Shown here: piece by piece, positions 1 to 10,019 of the stretch
Layout: every line of letters starts with the position of its first letter
Position numbering within the stretch: the first letter of the stretch is position 1
NCBI GenBank assembly: GCA_002717285.1
Contig: PBDF01000007.1
Location: forward strand, 156,604 to 211,587
Direction of reading: 5' to 3'
DNA: 54,984 bases
Origin: Magnetovibrio sp.
GTDB taxonomy: Bacteria; Pseudomonadota; Alphaproteobacteria; Rhodospirillales_A; JABHCV01
Translations under genes and position numbers: made by a program
The notes under the pieces: generated by a model
Seen by the model: the letters and a program-made list of their open reading frames with translations, nothing else
The model's database searches: none
What the model was told of the DNA's origin: nothing

Positions 1-254
1 TTGTCTTCTGAGTTTTTTAAATTGAGCGCTATACTTTCTTTACCTCGATTAAGTGATGAAAAATATGCAGATTTTTTACCCTCAAGCGTTTCAACAAAAG
101 GACCAAAATGACGAGCATCGTCACCTATCAATGGCGCTTCTACCTTGATAACTCGCGCACCTAAATCTGCTAGCAACATCGTACAATATGGCCCTGACAG
201 TACTCGTGTTAAATCAACTATTTTGATTCCCGATAAAGGACCACGTATTTTCAT
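1..254 (-). CDS. CaiB/BaiF-family CoA-transferase, 5' end only
   Basis: The reverse strand from an ATG at 254 reads 84 codons without a stop and runs off the window. The N-terminus ([20 protein letters not shown], then [19 protein letters not shown] and a late [14 protein letters not shown]) matches the start of class III CoA-transferases of the CaiB/BaiF/formyl-CoA transferase family. In that family this region forms the first Rossmann segment that binds CoA. The catalytic aspartate lies beyond the visible part, so the substrate cannot be told. The gene follows hemB on the same strand after about 65 bases that contain a terminator-like hairpin, so it may be transcribed separately. Confidence 0.88.
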   Translation of the reverse strand, partial: MKIRGPLSGIKIVDLTRVLSGPYCTMLLADLGARVIKVEAPLIGDDARHFGPFVETLEGKKSAYFSSLNRGKESIALNLKNSED

Positions 255-284
255 TTTGATTCCTTTAATCAGACATTAAAGAAC

Positions 285-319
285 AATACTTAAGAGAACC
301 AGGTTATAAGAAGTATTTT

Positions 320-321
<2 letters not shown>
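285..321. terminator. terminator-like hairpin between hemB and the CoA-transferase gene
   Basis: AATACTT (285-291) pairs with AAGTATT (311-317), with a smaller AACC/GGTT helix inside. On the plus strand it is followed by T residues to 321. On the minus strand, the direction of hemB, it is followed by a weaker U-rich stretch. It sits just past the hemB stop, so a hemB terminator is the natural reading, though the better T-run is on the other strand. Confidence 0.35.
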
Positions 322-1336
<1,015 letters not shown>

Positions 1337-1555
1337 TTACAGTACCTTTATCTAATTTTTTTTCAAACGAACAAGAAACATAGGAAACACATCATGTCAA
1401 CGACTTGCAATACTCTTGCTTAAGTAAGTTTTGAATATTGCTATATACGTAACGATTCATGTTGTATTCTAGTGAGCGAGAATATCATACTTCAAACATA
1501 CAAATCGTGGTAAACTTATTATTGTTGAATATGTTTTTTTAAATATGAGTCGAAT

Positions 1556-1756
1556 TTGGAAGAACAACGCGAAGTTCTCATTGAGCTTATTTACACAACT
1601 GGTCGTTCTGTTAAGGTGATTGCTATTGACCCAAACACAGGAACAGAAGTTGTTATGGTTGGTGACAAGAACCAAAGTGAAGAGGTTCTAAAACATCTGG
1701 CAGCCCGTAAACTCCACTACGTGTTAAACAAAAAGAGTGCAAAAAACAGAAAGTAA
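1556..1756 (+). CDS. small conserved protein, DUF6898-like
   Basis: This is a 66-residue cytoplasmic protein with no signal or membrane segment. The core REVLIELIYTTGRSVKVIAI followed by DPNTGTEVVMVG and LAARKLHYVL resembles short alphaproteobacterial proteins that I recall as DUF6898, often found near glyA and rpiB; this is from memory and no search was made. The function is unknown. The start is taken as TTG at 1556 because an in-frame stop lies at 1526 and no ATG or GTG is in frame. The ribosome-binding site is weak. The tail is lysine and arginine rich (KKSAKNRK), which suggests nucleic-acid contact, but that is only inference. Confidence 0.7.
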   Translation: MEEQREVLIELIYTTGRSVKVIAIDPNTGTEVVMVGDKNQSEEVLKHLAARKLHYVLNKKSAKNRK

Positions 1757-1877
1757 TATCTATAATTTGCTATATATCTATTTTTCCTGTCGATGAATTG
1801 TGGTTTATTGGCAAAGGAGACCAATACATGGTATTTAAATTCTAATATGTTACACCAATATCTGCTAGGAAACAAAA

Positions 1878-2318
1878 ATGTCATCTGAAGTTATTGCTAT
1901 TGCATGTGACCATGCGGGCTTTGAACTAAAAAATGAGTTAAAACAGGAATTAAAAAATCTTAACCTTGAAGTTCTAGACTTAGGAACCAATGAAGCTAAA
2001 TCTGTAGATTACCCTGATTATGGATATGCTATGGCTGCAGCAATAAAAGATAATAAAGCCTCCCGTGGCATTCTTGTCTGTGGAAGTGGAATTGGAATTT
2101 CTATTGCAGCAAATCGTCACAACAATATTCGTGCTGCTCTTGTTCACGACTCATTAGGTGCAAAAATGTCTCGACTTCATAATGATGCAAACGTTATCGT
2201 TTTCGGAGGACGAGTGATAGGAAAGGATGTAGCTGTAGATTGCCTTCACACTTTTCTTAATACAGATTTTGAGGGTGGCCGCCATAAAAATCGTGTAGAA
2301 AAATTATCAAACCCGTAA
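1878..2318 (+). CDS. rpiB: ribose-5-phosphate isomerase B
   Basis: RpiB interconverts ribose 5-phosphate and ribulose 5-phosphate in the pentose phosphate pathway. The ribulose 5-phosphate it makes is also the substrate of RibB encoded downstream. The 146-residue protein has the LacA/RpiB family signature: ACDHAGFELK near the N-terminus (Asp11, His12) and CGSGIGISIAANR with Cys68 as the expected catalytic base. HNDANVIVFGGRVIG follows. The ATG at 1878 is preceded by TAGGAAA at a normal distance. The closely spaced glyA suggests co-transcription. Confidence 0.96.
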   Translation: MSSEVIAIACDHAGFELKNELKQELKNLNLEVLDLGTNEAKSVDYPDYGYAMAAAIKDNKASRGILVCGSGIGISIAANRHNNIRAALVHDSLGAKMSRLHNDANVIVFGGRVIGKDVAVDCLHTFLNTDFEGGRHKNRVEKLSNP

Positions 2319-2345
2319 TCAATTGTACTTTCCTAGGAGCATTCA

Positions 2346-3665
2346 ATGTTAGACAATATTAACAATTATCCATCTACTAGTTTAAACAACTTCTTTAACA
2401 AATCACTTTCTGATATAGACCAACAGCTCTCTTCCTCCATCAGAAGCGAATTAATCCGTCAACAAGGTCAGATTGAGTTGATAGCATCTGAGAATATTAC
2501 CTCAAGAGCCGTAATGGAGGCTCAAGGCTCCGTGATGACTAATAAATATGCCGAAGGTTATTCAGGACGTCGCTATTATGGTGGTTGCGAAAATGTTGAT
2601 GTCGCTGAGACCCTGGCAATTGACCGAGCAAAAAAAATCTTTGGTTGCGGACATGTAAATGTACAACCACACTCAGGTTGCCAGGCTAATGGCGCAGTCA
2701 TGCTGGCTTTGTTACAACCAGGGGACACAACATTAGGGATGTCATTAGCAGCCGGCGGTCACCTTACTCATGGAGCCCCCCCAGCTTTATCCGGAAAGTG
2801 GTTTAATGGTATTCAATATGGAGTACGTCGTGAAGATGCTATAATTGATTATGAAGAAGTTGAGAGACTCGCGAAAGAACACAAACCAAAGCTGATCTTT
2901 GCGGGTGGCTCTGCCTATTCTAGAACAATCGATTTTGAACGTTTTCGAGCAATAGCGAACGAGGTACGCGCGTTGTTGTTGGTAGATATGTCTCATTTTT
3001 CAGGCTTAGTAGCAGCTGGGTTGCATCCCTCCCCAATAGGTATTGCGGATGTTGTTACCACTACAACTCATAAAACTTTGCGTGGACCGCGGGGTGGTAT
3101 GATTCTAACAAATAATGATGATATTGCTAAAAAAATAAATTCTGCTGTATTCCCGGGACTTCAGGGCGGACCACTAATGCACATTATTGCAGCAAAGGCA
3201 GTTGCATTTGGTGAAGTTTTGCAACCGGAATTTAAACAATACATAAAAGCCGTTATAGAAAATGCTCAAGTACTAGCAAAAACTCTTGTTGAACGTGGTT
3301 TGGAAATTGTTTCCGGAGGTACCGACACACACCTATTACTGGTTGATCTAAGGCCAAAAAGTATAACAGGTCGTGATGCAGAGCTCAGCCTTGACCGTGC
3401 ACTTATGACCTGTAATAAAAATGGCATTCCCTTTGATCAGGAAAAACCTACTGTTACATCTGGTATCCGCCTTGGAACTCCAGCTGGTACAACCAGAGGT
3501 TTTGGAAAAGAAGAATTTAGTCAAATAGGTCATTTAATTGGCGATGTTCTTGATGGCCTTGCCGTTAATAAAAACGATAACTCAGTTGCAGAGGCCGAAG
3601 CAGCTTTTAAAGTAAGTGAACTTTGTCGAAAATTTCCAATCTACATGGATACTTTAGGAGCTTAA
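2346..3665 (+). CDS. glyA: serine hydroxymethyltransferase
   Basis: GlyA is a PLP enzyme that converts serine and tetrahydrofolate to glycine and 5,10-methylene-tetrahydrofolate. The 439-residue length is normal. The PLP lysine is Lys243 in [14 protein letters not shown]. Other family motifs are [11 protein letters not shown] (46-56), [15 protein letters not shown] and the C-terminal [16 protein letters not shown]. The cofactor-loop segment reads [13 protein letters not shown], the variant seen in many alphaproteobacterial enzymes in place of DMAHIAGL. AGGAG lies just before the ATG at 2346. The gene is followed after 15 bases by nrdR, a frequent alphaproteobacterial pair. Confidence 0.98.
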   Translation: MLDNINNYPSTSLNNFFNKSLSDIDQQLSSSIRSELIRQQGQIELIASENITSRAVMEAQGSVMTNKYAEGYSGRRYYGGCENVDVAETLAIDRAKKIFGCGHVNVQPHSGCQANGAVMLALLQPGDTTLGMSLAAGGHLTHGAPPALSGKWFNGIQYGVRREDAIIDYEEVERLAKEHKPKLIFAGGSAYSRTIDFERFRAIANEVRALLLVDMSHFSGLVAAGLHPSPIGIADVVTTTTHKTLRGPRGGMILTNNDDIAKKINSAVFPGLQGGPLMHIIAAKAVAFGEVLQPEFKQYIKAVIENAQVLAKTLVERGLEIVSGGTDTHLLLVDLRPKSITGRDAELSLDRALMTCNKNGIPFDQEKPTVTSGIRLGTPAGTTRGFGKEEFSQIGHLIGDVLDGLAVNKNDNSVAEAEAAFKVSELCRKFPIYMDTLGA

Positions 3666-3680
3666 GAGGGAGACTATTTT

Positions 3681-4136
3681 ATGCGATGTCCTTTCTGTGG
3701 TGGTGATGACACACAAGTCAAAGATTCTCGACCGACGGAAGATAATGCAACAATCCGACGCCGGCGTTTTTGCTCAAATTGTGGTTCGCGTTTTACAACC
3801 TTTGAAAGGGTACAATTGCGCGAACTAACTGTTGTAAAAAAGAACGGAGACAGAGCACCTTTTGATCGTGACAAAATTATGCGTTCCTTAAAAATTGCCC
3901 TTCGGAAAAGACCAGTAGATGATGACAAAATAGAACGTGTTGTAAATGGTATTCAAAGACGACTGGAGACTTTAGGGGAAACAGAAATTCCTACTAAAGT
4001 CGTTGGCGAGATGATCATGGATAACTTGCGAGATCTTGATACAATTGCTTATGTTCGTTTCGCATCAGTCTATCGTAATTTTCGAGAAACCAAAGACTTC
4101 GAAGAGTTCATCGGTGAACTAGGTGACGAGAATTAA
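3681..4136 (+). CDS. nrdR: transcriptional repressor NrdR
   Basis: NrdR represses ribonucleotide reductase genes by binding NrdR boxes in response to ATP/dATP. The 151-residue protein has an N-terminal zinc ribbon with Cys3, Cys6, Cys31 and Cys34 (MRCPFCGG and CSNCGSRF). An ATP-cone domain follows at about residues 49-139 ([16 protein letters not shown] to [11 protein letters not shown]). The start is fixed by the first cysteine pair. It lies between glyA and ribD, the usual alphaproteobacterial position, and is probably co-transcribed with both. Confidence 0.98.
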   Translation: MRCPFCGGDDTQVKDSRPTEDNATIRRRRFCSNCGSRFTTFERVQLRELTVVKKNGDRAPFDRDKIMRSLKIALRKRPVDDDKIERVVNGIQRRLETLGETEIPTKVVGEMIMDNLRDLDTIAYVRFASVYRNFRETKDFEEFIGELGDEN

Positions 4137-4153
4137 TATATCTCGGAGCCTCA

Positions 4154-5275
4154 ATGATGAATGTCTTTGAAGAAGATATAATCCACATGGGAACAGCGCT
4201 TGCCTTAGCAAGGCGAGGTCTAGGAATAGTTGCCCCCAACCCAGCTGTTGGTTGCGTAATCGTTACAAGTGAAGGTCAGATTGCTGGAAGAGGTTGGACA
4301 CAAATTGGTGGAAGACCACATGCAGAAACAGAAGCTATTAAGAGAGCAGGAGCTCGATGTTATGGAGCAACAGCATACGTGACACTAGAACCCTGCAGTC
4401 ATGAGGGCAAAACACCCGCATGCTCAATTTCTCTCATAAATGCTAAAATAAAACGTGTGGTTGTCGCTTGTAAGGATCCAGACCCAAGAGTATCTGGTAG
4501 TGGTATAGACCACCTTAAGAATGCTGGCATTGAGGTAATTGAGGGTGTACTGGAGAAAGAAGCAAAGAACCTTAATGAGGGCTTTTTCAAAAGACTGTCA
4601 GAAGGTCGTCCACTTATAACATTAAAGTCTGCGACAACATTGGATGGAAAGATTGCCACACAAAGTGGACAAAGCAAATGGATCACAGGGCCTGAGGCTA
4701 GAGCGCAAGGTCATATGCTTAGAGCCAGAAGTGACGCAATTATTATTGGTATAGGGACTGCATTAGCTGATAAGCCTCAACTAACCTGTCGTCTCATTGG
4801 TATGGAAAATTATTCTCCACATCGGATTATAATCGACAGCACTTTGAAATTGCCTTTATCTAACACTTTGGTTAAAACAGCAAACAAAATACCTACTACC
4901 GTCTTTACTGCAGCAAGAGATAATAGGAAAAAGATTTCTGATTATACTGAGCTTGGGGTCAAAATAATTGAACTTGAACCCGCACTTTCTGGTCAGCTAC
5001 CCCCAGAGCTTATTGCAAAGACTTTGGGCACTTATGGATTTAATAATGTCTTATTAGAAGGCGGTAGCAAACTAGCAGGATCCTTTATTAGTGCTGGGTT
5101 AGTTGATCGTCTTGCGTGGTTCCGTGCACCAAACATAATCGGAGGTGATGGGATAGACTCAATTGCTGGATGCGGTGTTGAAAACCTACAAGAAGCAAAA
5201 TCATTTAAACGTGTTAGTCAGCACCAGTGCGGTAATGATATTTACGAAATGTATGAATTCACAAATAGGAAATAG
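4154..5275 (+). CDS. ribD: bifunctional diaminohydroxyphosphoribosylaminopyrimidine deaminase / 5-amino-6-(5-phosphoribosylamino)uracil reductase
   Basis: RibD carries out the second and third steps of riboflavin synthesis. The N-terminal deaminase domain (about 1-150) has the zinc site HAE (His56, Glu58) and PCSHEGKTPAC (Cys81, Cys90). The C-terminal NADPH-dependent reductase domain (about 150-373) begins at RPLITLKSATTLDGKIA and contains LLEGGSKLAGSF. The 373-residue length is typical for the fused form. Two adjacent ATGs (4154 and 4157) both follow CGGAG. The gene ends 2 bases before ribE, so the two are probably translationally coupled. Confidence 0.97.
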   Translation: MMNVFEEDIIHMGTALALARRGLGIVAPNPAVGCVIVTSEGQIAGRGWTQIGGRPHAETEAIKRAGARCYGATAYVTLEPCSHEGKTPACSISLINAKIKRVVVACKDPDPRVSGSGIDHLKNAGIEVIEGVLEKEAKNLNEGFFKRLSEGRPLITLKSATTLDGKIATQSGQSKWITGPEARAQGHMLRARSDAIIIGIGTALADKPQLTCRLIGMENYSPHRIIIDSTLKLPLSNTLVKTANKIPTTVFTAARDNRKKISDYTELGVKIIELEPALSGQLPPELIAKTLGTYGFNNVLLEGGSKLAGSFISAGLVDRLAWFRAPNIIGGDGIDSIAGCGVENLQEAKSFKRVSQHQCGNDIYEMYEFTNRK

Positions 5276-5277
5276 AG

Positions 5278-5871
5278 ATGTTTACTGGTATTGTTACAGA
5301 TATAGGTAAAGTATGCGCCATAGAGAAGAAGGGTGATACCCGATTTGAAATAACCACTCAAATTAATACCTCAGAAATCAACATAGGCGCCTCTATCTGC
5401 TGTTCTGGTGCATGCATGACAGTCATCGAAAAACAAGATAATTGGTTCGCTTTTGAGGCTTCAGAAGAGACATTATCTAAAACTGTTCTTGGGTCTTGGG
5501 TGGTAAATACACCTGTTAATCTGGAGCGTGCTCTAAAGGTTGGTGATGAAATGGGTGGTCATTTAGTTTCCGGTCATGTTGATGGAACAGCTAAAGTAGT
5601 AGATATTAACAAAGAAGGTGATTCTCTACGTGTAAAGTTCAAAACAAGTGACATGTTAAGGAAATTTATTGCACCTAAAGGTTCAATAACCTTGAACGGA
5701 GTGTCTTTGACTGTGAACGAGGTAGATAAAATGAGCTTTGGAGTAAACTTAGTCCCTCACACTCAAGTTGAAACTACGCTAGGATTACTCTCAATTGGAG
5801 AGTTGGTCAATTTGGAGATAGACATGCTTGCTCGCTATGTTGCAAGACTTATGGAAATTGAACATTCCTAA
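5278..5871 (+). CDS. ribE: riboflavin synthase alpha chain
   Basis: This enzyme dismutates two 6,7-dimethyl-8-ribityllumazine molecules to riboflavin and the pyrimidinedione that RibH reuses. The 197-residue protein has the canonical start MFTGIVTDIG and two lumazine-binding barrels, about 1-97 and 98-190. The second opens with GHLVSGHVDGTAKV and carries ITLNGVSLTVNEV. The symbol ribE is used for the alpha chain; some genomes call it ribC. It lies 2 bases after ribD and 5 bases before the first possible ribB start. Confidence 0.97.
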   Translation: MFTGIVTDIGKVCAIEKKGDTRFEITTQINTSEINIGASICCSGACMTVIEKQDNWFAFEASEETLSKTVLGSWVVNTPVNLERALKVGDEMGGHLVSGHVDGTAKVVDINKEGDSLRVKFKTSDMLRKFIAPKGSITLNGVSLTVNEVDKMSFGVNLVPHTQVETTLGLLSIGELVNLEIDMLARYVARLMEIEHS

Positions 5872-5876
5872 TAGGA

Positions 5877-7010
5877 GTGTTTATAAGGAATTTTTTTATT
5901 GCCGTGAAAAAATCTAAAATCTTATCACCCATCAAAGACATAATTGAAGATGCCCGTAATGGGAAAATGTACATACTTGTTGATGACGAAGAACGAGAAA
6001 ATGAAGGTGACCTTGTTATACCTGCACAAATGGCTACACCCGAAGCAATAAACTTTATGGCCAAGTATGGACGTGGACTAATCTGCCTTTCATTAACTCC
6101 TGAGCGCATTCGTGAATTAGAGCTACCTTTGATGGCAAGCCGAAATAACTCCCGGCATCAAACTGCTTTTACAGTATCAATCGAAGCTAGAGAAGGAGTA
6201 ACAACTGGCATTTCCGCATCTGATCGGGCTCGCACAATTTCTGTGGCAATTAATCCAACCAAGACCAATGTTGATATAGCAAGCCCAGGGCACATCTTCC
6301 CTTTGGTATCATCTCAGGGTGGCGTGATTGTACGAGCTGGTCATACAGAAGCCGCCGTTGATGTATCTCGACTTGCCGGCTTAAACCCTTCTGGTGTCAT
6401 ATGCGAAATAATGAATGATGACGGTTCGATGGCGCGATTACCTGAACTCATTAAATTTGCTCAAAGCCATAGTTTAAAGATTGGTACTATCGCTGATTTA
6501 ATCGCTTACCGTCTCATGTATGACCGCTTGGTAGAATGCAAAGTTCAATCCACTTTCAACAGCAATCACGGTGGGAAGTTCAAGATGTTTGTTTATGTTA
6601 ATAAAGTGGTTTATGCAGAACATATCGTACTTACAAAAGGTGAAGTAGGAAATGGCAAACCTGTAATGGTTCGCATGCATGCTTTAAATCTTTTGGAGGA
6701 TGTCTTGTCCGATGCAACTGGTAAGTGTGATGAATTACACAAAGCCATGAATATGGTTGCCAATGAGGGGCGGGGTATTATCGTCTTAATTCGAGAACCA
6801 TTACCAACAAGCCTATCTGATCGTGTTCGAGAAAAAATGGGAGAAGAAATTAGCTCAAATGCAGAACTCAGAGACTACGGTGTTGGTGCACAAATCTTAC
6901 TAGACTTAGGAGTCAAAGATATGATCCTTCTCTCAAACACTCATCGCAACATTGTCGGGCTTGAAGGTTATGGGCTTAGTGTTGTTGAACAACGTTCTAT
7001 TTCTGGTTGA
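5877..7010 (+). CDS. ribB: 3,4-dihydroxy-2-butanone 4-phosphate synthase with a degenerate GTP cyclohydrolase II-like domain (RibBX type)
   Basis: The N-terminal half (about 10-215) makes 3,4-dihydroxy-2-butanone 4-phosphate from ribulose 5-phosphate. It has the acidic loop [25 protein letters not shown] and [15 protein letters not shown]. The C-terminal half (about 216-377) has the GTP cyclohydrolase II fold end ([29 protein letters not shown]). Where the family carries the zinc and catalytic segment with three cysteines (normally ECLTGDVFGSxRCDCG), this protein reads [16 protein letters not shown]. The cyclohydrolase is therefore expected to be inactive, and a separate ribA must exist elsewhere. 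The start is unclear. GTG at 5877 touches its AGGA. GTG at 5904 is 13 bases from AAGGAA. ATT at 5898 has the best spacing (7). Confidence 0.95.
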   Translation: MFIRNFFIAVKKSKILSPIKDIIEDARNGKMYILVDDEERENEGDLVIPAQMATPEAINFMAKYGRGLICLSLTPERIRELELPLMASRNNSRHQTAFTVSIEAREGVTTGISASDRARTISVAINPTKTNVDIASPGHIFPLVSSQGGVIVRAGHTEAAVDVSRLAGLNPSGVICEIMNDDGSMARLPELIKFAQSHSLKIGTIADLIAYRLMYDRLVECKVQSTFNSNHGGKFKMFVYVNKVVYAEHIVLTKGEVGNGKPVMVRMHALNLLEDVLSDATGKCDELHKAMNMVANEGRGIIVLIREPLPTSLSDRVREKMGEEISSNAELRDYGVGAQILLDLGVKDMILLSNTHRNIVGLEGYGLSVVEQRSISG

Positions 7011-7021
7011 ATAGACAACCC

Positions 7022-7486
7022 ATGATAGAAGATTCAAAAGTATTAATAGTGGAAAGTCGCTTTTACGAAGATATTTCGGATGAATTATGCAAGGGTGCTA
7101 TAACAGTCCTCGAAAATGCAAGAATAGAATATGAACGCATAGCTGTTCCTGGAGCCTTTGAGATACCCCAGGCTATTCTTCAAGCTATCCACTCGTTGGA
7201 ATATAATCCAAACAAAAATCATTTTGCCGGTTTTATTGGACTTGGATGTGTAATTCGTGGTGAAACTTCACACTATGACTATGTATGCCAAGAGGCTTCT
7301 CGTGGCATGATGGATATTGCAATGCAATACCGTGTAGCTCTTGGATACGGCATTTTGACCGTAGAAAATCATGAACAGGCTTGGGATAGAGCATCTGTAA
7401 GTAAGAAAAATAAAGGTGGAGATGTAGCAAATGCCTGCCTTAGGATGATGGAAGTTAAAAAATATTTCCATCCCATGTCCATATGA
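7022..7486 (+). CDS. ribH: 6,7-dimethyl-8-ribityllumazine synthase
   Basis: RibH joins the butanone phosphate made by RibB with the pyrimidine made by the RibD branch to form lumazine. With the ATG start it is 154 residues long. Family motifs are VPGAFEIPQAI and GLGCVIRGETSHYDYVCQEA, whose histidine is the expected proton-transfer residue. A TTG at 7007, overlapping the ribB stop, is an in-frame alternative that adds five residues. The ATG is preferred because homology begins at once after it. The gene overlaps nusB by 4 bases (ATGA). Confidence 0.96.
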   Translation: MIEDSKVLIVESRFYEDISDELCKGAITVLENARIEYERIAVPGAFEIPQAILQAIHSLEYNPNKNHFAGFIGLGCVIRGETSHYDYVCQEASRGMMDIAMQYRVALGYGILTVENHEQAWDRASVSKKNKGGDVANACLRMMEVKKYFHPMSI

Positions 7487-8001
7487 ACTCTTCAAATAGT
7501 GACAACAAAAAAATTGTGGGAGTCGACCGTTCTTCTGCGAGACTTTCTGCTGTTCAAGCCCTTTACGAAATAGACATGACGGGTGTTTCTGCTGATCCTG
7601 TGTTGCTGGAATTTCTCAAAGATCGATGGAAATTCCATTCAGAATTGACTAAAGATGATCAAGAAAACTGCCCTCACATAGCAACACCTAATTATAATCT
7701 TCTTACAAAAATTATTCGTGGTGTATCGGCAAAACAAAATGAAATAGATCAAATTATCAGGCCCTCCCTCTCTGATGAATGGACTATTGAACGACTTGAA
7801 GTTATTCTAAGAGCAATCTTACGCGCTGGTACCTTTGAACTTATAACTTTTGCCAAAGTTCCAGCAAAAGTCATCATCAACGAATATGTCAATGTTGCTA
7901 GGGCATTTTTTGATGACAATAAACCAAGTTTAGTTAACGGAGTATTGGATAAAATTTCAAGAGTAGTGCGAAATGCAGAAATGAAAAATTTGAGTGATTA
8001 A
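7483..8001 (+). CDS. nusB: transcription antitermination protein NusB
   Basis: NusB pairs with NusE (S10) on boxA RNA to prevent premature termination, mainly in rRNA operons. The 172-residue all-helical protein starts with the family pattern RSSARLSAVQALYEIDMT and ends with VPAKVIINEYVNVARAFFDD followed by FVNGVLD-like LVNGVLDKISR. The start ATG overlaps the ribH stop. The stop is directly followed by the thiL ATG. Placement after ribH is the classical bacterial arrangement. Confidence 0.96.
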   Translation: MNSSNSDNKKIVGVDRSSARLSAVQALYEIDMTGVSADPVLLEFLKDRWKFHSELTKDDQENCPHIATPNYNLLTKIIRGVSAKQNEIDQIIRPSLSDEWTIERLEVILRAILRAGTFELITFAKVPAKVIINEYVNVARAFFDDNKPSLVNGVLDKISRVVRNAEMKNLSD

Positions 8002-9012
8002 ATGACTCAATATTCTCGTCCTAACGAATTTGACCTAATAAAAAAATACTTGAGTCCACTCACTCAAGCAGAGGTCGGAGCTGCCTTGTTGAGAGATGAT
8101 GCAGCAGTTGTAAAGACAAAAAAAAATTATCAACTGGTTGTTACAATGGACACATTAATATCAGATGTTCATTTTGTTGAAGAAACACCCCCTGACCTAA
8201 TTGCATCAAAATGTTTAAGAGTAAATATTTCAGATCTAGCTGCCATGGGTGCTGATCCTGCTTATTACTCGTTATCATTATCCTTACCTGACTCAGGAAA
8301 TGTAAAATATGATGCAAGCTGGATAAATACCTTTTCACAAGGACTTGCTATTGAACAAGATCTATATAACGTCACCTTGATTGGCGGTGATACCGTCTCA
8401 ACACCTGGTCCTTTATCCTTAACTATTACGGCTTTCGGCTGGGTTAAAAAAGACTGTGAGATCAAACGTTCTGGAGCAAATATTGGTGATCTTGTCTATG
8501 TAAGTGGAACAATTGGAGATGCATATCTTGGGTTATCAACCTTGCGGAAAAACAATATAAAAATTGAGCAACCCCATCTGAACTATGTAATTGATAGATA
8601 TCTTCGCCCACAACCCAGAATTGATTTAGGAAGACGACTTACTGGATTTGCCAGCTCAGCAATAGATATATCAGACGGATTTTCTCAAGATTTAGGACAC
8701 ATCTGTACAGCTTCTCATGTTAGTGCGACAATAAGGGCTAGTGATATTCCCCTATCAGAAACAGCTCGTGCTATGGTAGAAGTTAATTCAAAACTTTTGG
8801 AGGAGCTAATCTCTGGAGGTGATGATTATGAACTTCTTTTTACTGTACCTGTTAAGTTTCAAAAAAACATCTCACAACTAGCAAAAGAGCTTGAGATTGC
8901 ATTAACTCAAGTTGGTAATATTGAGCCCTTGCTCGACTCTCATCTAGTGACCTTTCTTGATAGCAAAGGTATAAAAGTAGATATAGCGTCTTCTGGTTAT
9001 CAACATTTTTAG
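8002..9012 (+). CDS. thiL: thiamine-monophosphate kinase
   Basis: ThiL phosphorylates thiamine monophosphate to thiamine pyrophosphate with ATP. The 336-residue protein has the PurM/ThiL fold. The metal-binding DDAAVV (33-38) is followed by VVTMDTLISDVHFVE, then NISDLAAMGADPAYY and the SGTIGDAYLGL loop. AIDISDGFSQDLGHI and SGGDDYELLFTVP are the other nucleotide-site motifs. The ATG follows the nusB stop without a gap, so translation is probably coupled. No TPP riboswitch precedes it. Confidence 0.96.
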   Translation: MTQYSRPNEFDLIKKYLSPLTQAEVGAALLRDDAAVVKTKKNYQLVVTMDTLISDVHFVEETPPDLIASKCLRVNISDLAAMGADPAYYSLSLSLPDSGNVKYDASWINTFSQGLAIEQDLYNVTLIGGDTVSTPGPLSLTITAFGWVKKDCEIKRSGANIGDLVYVSGTIGDAYLGLSTLRKNNIKIEQPHLNYVIDRYLRPQPRIDLGRRLTGFASSAIDISDGFSQDLGHICTASHVSATIRASDIPLSETARAMVEVNSKLLEELISGGDDYELLFTVPVKFQKNISQLAKELEIALTQVGNIEPLLDSHLVTFLDSKGIKVDIASSGYQHF

Positions 9013-9084
9013 AATATTTCCTCGATTATTTTTCAAGTTTTGATTTACCATAGAGTTGAATTTTCCATTGGAGCGATTCGAGCT

Positions 9085-9531
9085 ATGGATGTTAAAAAAA
9101 TAATTATTATTTTTGCTATTTTACTAATGATTGGTGGCGGCACTATAAGTGTTCTTAAATGGCTACAGATCGGTCCATTTTCAAACAAAGTTGAAGAAGA
9201 GAAGATCACTCAGGTTGAACCCCCCATTGATATCAAAATGGATAAATTGTCCATCCCTATTTTTGCTGAAGACAGAGTAGCTGCCACTATTTTAATCGAG
9301 CTTAAAGTTCAAGTTCTTGGTGTTGAAAATCAACAAGCTTTAATTAAACAGCTGCCACGTTTAACTGATGCTTTTTTCAAAGAACTATATGTCTTCGTCC
9401 CACAGCTTATTCGACGTAAAACAAAATTAACAACAAGCATTCTAACGACTCGGATGCAAAAGGCTGCTAAAAAAGTTCTTAGCCCCGGCTTACTGCACAA
9501 AATTGTTATATTAAAGGTTACTGATAAATAA
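9085..9531 (+). CDS. single-pass membrane protein, FliL-like
   Basis: From the ATG at 9085, with GGAG 11 bases upstream, this 148-residue protein has a lysine-flanked membrane segment at about 5-25 (IIIIFAILLMIGGGTISVL). A proposed periplasmic domain of about 120 residues follows. The pattern of a basic strand, LPRLTDAFFKELY and a C-terminal LLHKIVILKVT recalls FliL and FliL-like proteins that follow thiL in some alphaproteobacteria. The likeness is weak and no flagellar gene is nearby, so a role in motility should not be assumed. An in-frame start at 9040 would add 15 residues but has no ribosome-binding site. The gene converges on bamE. Confidence 0.7.
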   Translation: MDVKKIIIIFAILLMIGGGTISVLKWLQIGPFSNKVEEEKITQVEPPIDIKMDKLSIPIFAEDRVAATILIELKVQVLGVENQQALIKQLPRLTDAFFKELYVFVPQLIRRKTKLTTSILTTRMQKAAKKVLSPGLLHKIVILKVTDK

Positions 9532-9548
9532 TCACGGACAAATAGTCA

Positions 9549-10019
9549 CTAGAAACCGGGAACATCGCCTGAATCTTCCGGTGCGTTAAATCGCCCCATA
9601 TTACCAAAAAGTTGTTGGAAAAAACCAAATTCACTTCCACTAGTTGCAGTTGTTCGAGTTACTGGTTGTATTTTTTTACCATTTTCTGCATCTAAAATTT
9701 CTATTTTGCTCACTATTCCCTGCTCATTAAAGTTAAGGATAATTACTTTGCGTTCTTTGACTACTGGCTCAAAAAAAGCCAAGGTTTCTGTTCGTTCAGA
9801 TACATAAATCCATCTTTCCTGATCAAACATAGTTATTGATGATGGCGTTCCAAGGATTTCCCTAACTTCCAGTTGTGAGATGTCTCCCACCTTAATCTCA
9901 CTCAAGACATCCGGATCATGAAAATTCCCCCGAATATCTATTTTTGGAGAGCAGCCAACCAGATAGACAGTAAGACACAAAAAAAATAAGATTTTTGATG
10001 AATTATAAAACAACATCAC
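9549..10019 (-). CDS. bamE: outer membrane protein assembly factor BamE (SmpA/OmlA family lipoprotein)
   Basis: BamE is the small lipoprotein of the BAM complex that inserts beta-barrel proteins in the outer membrane. The product has an N-terminal signal ending in the lipobox LVGC (Cys23). A SmpA/OmlA domain follows, with VGDISQLEVREILGTPSSI, DQERWIYVSE and KVIILNFNEQGIV. The C-terminal tail after about residue 125 is low in complexity and rich in Gly, Phe and Asn. The length (156) fits alphaproteobacterial members. It is divergent from the Cbp3-like gene. Confidence 0.92.
   Translation of the reverse strand: MMLFYNSSKILFFLCLTVYLVGCSPKIDIRGNFHDPDVLSEIKVGDISQLEVREILGTPSSITMFDQERWIYVSERTETLAFFEPVVKERKVIILNFNEQGIVSKIEILDAENGKKIQPVTRTTATSGSEFGFFQQLFGNMGRFNAPEDSGDVPGF

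Noticed and set aside
5200..5900. FMN riboswitch upstream of ribB
   Set aside because: ribB follows ribE after only 5 bases and no RFN element can be seen. The genes form one operon.
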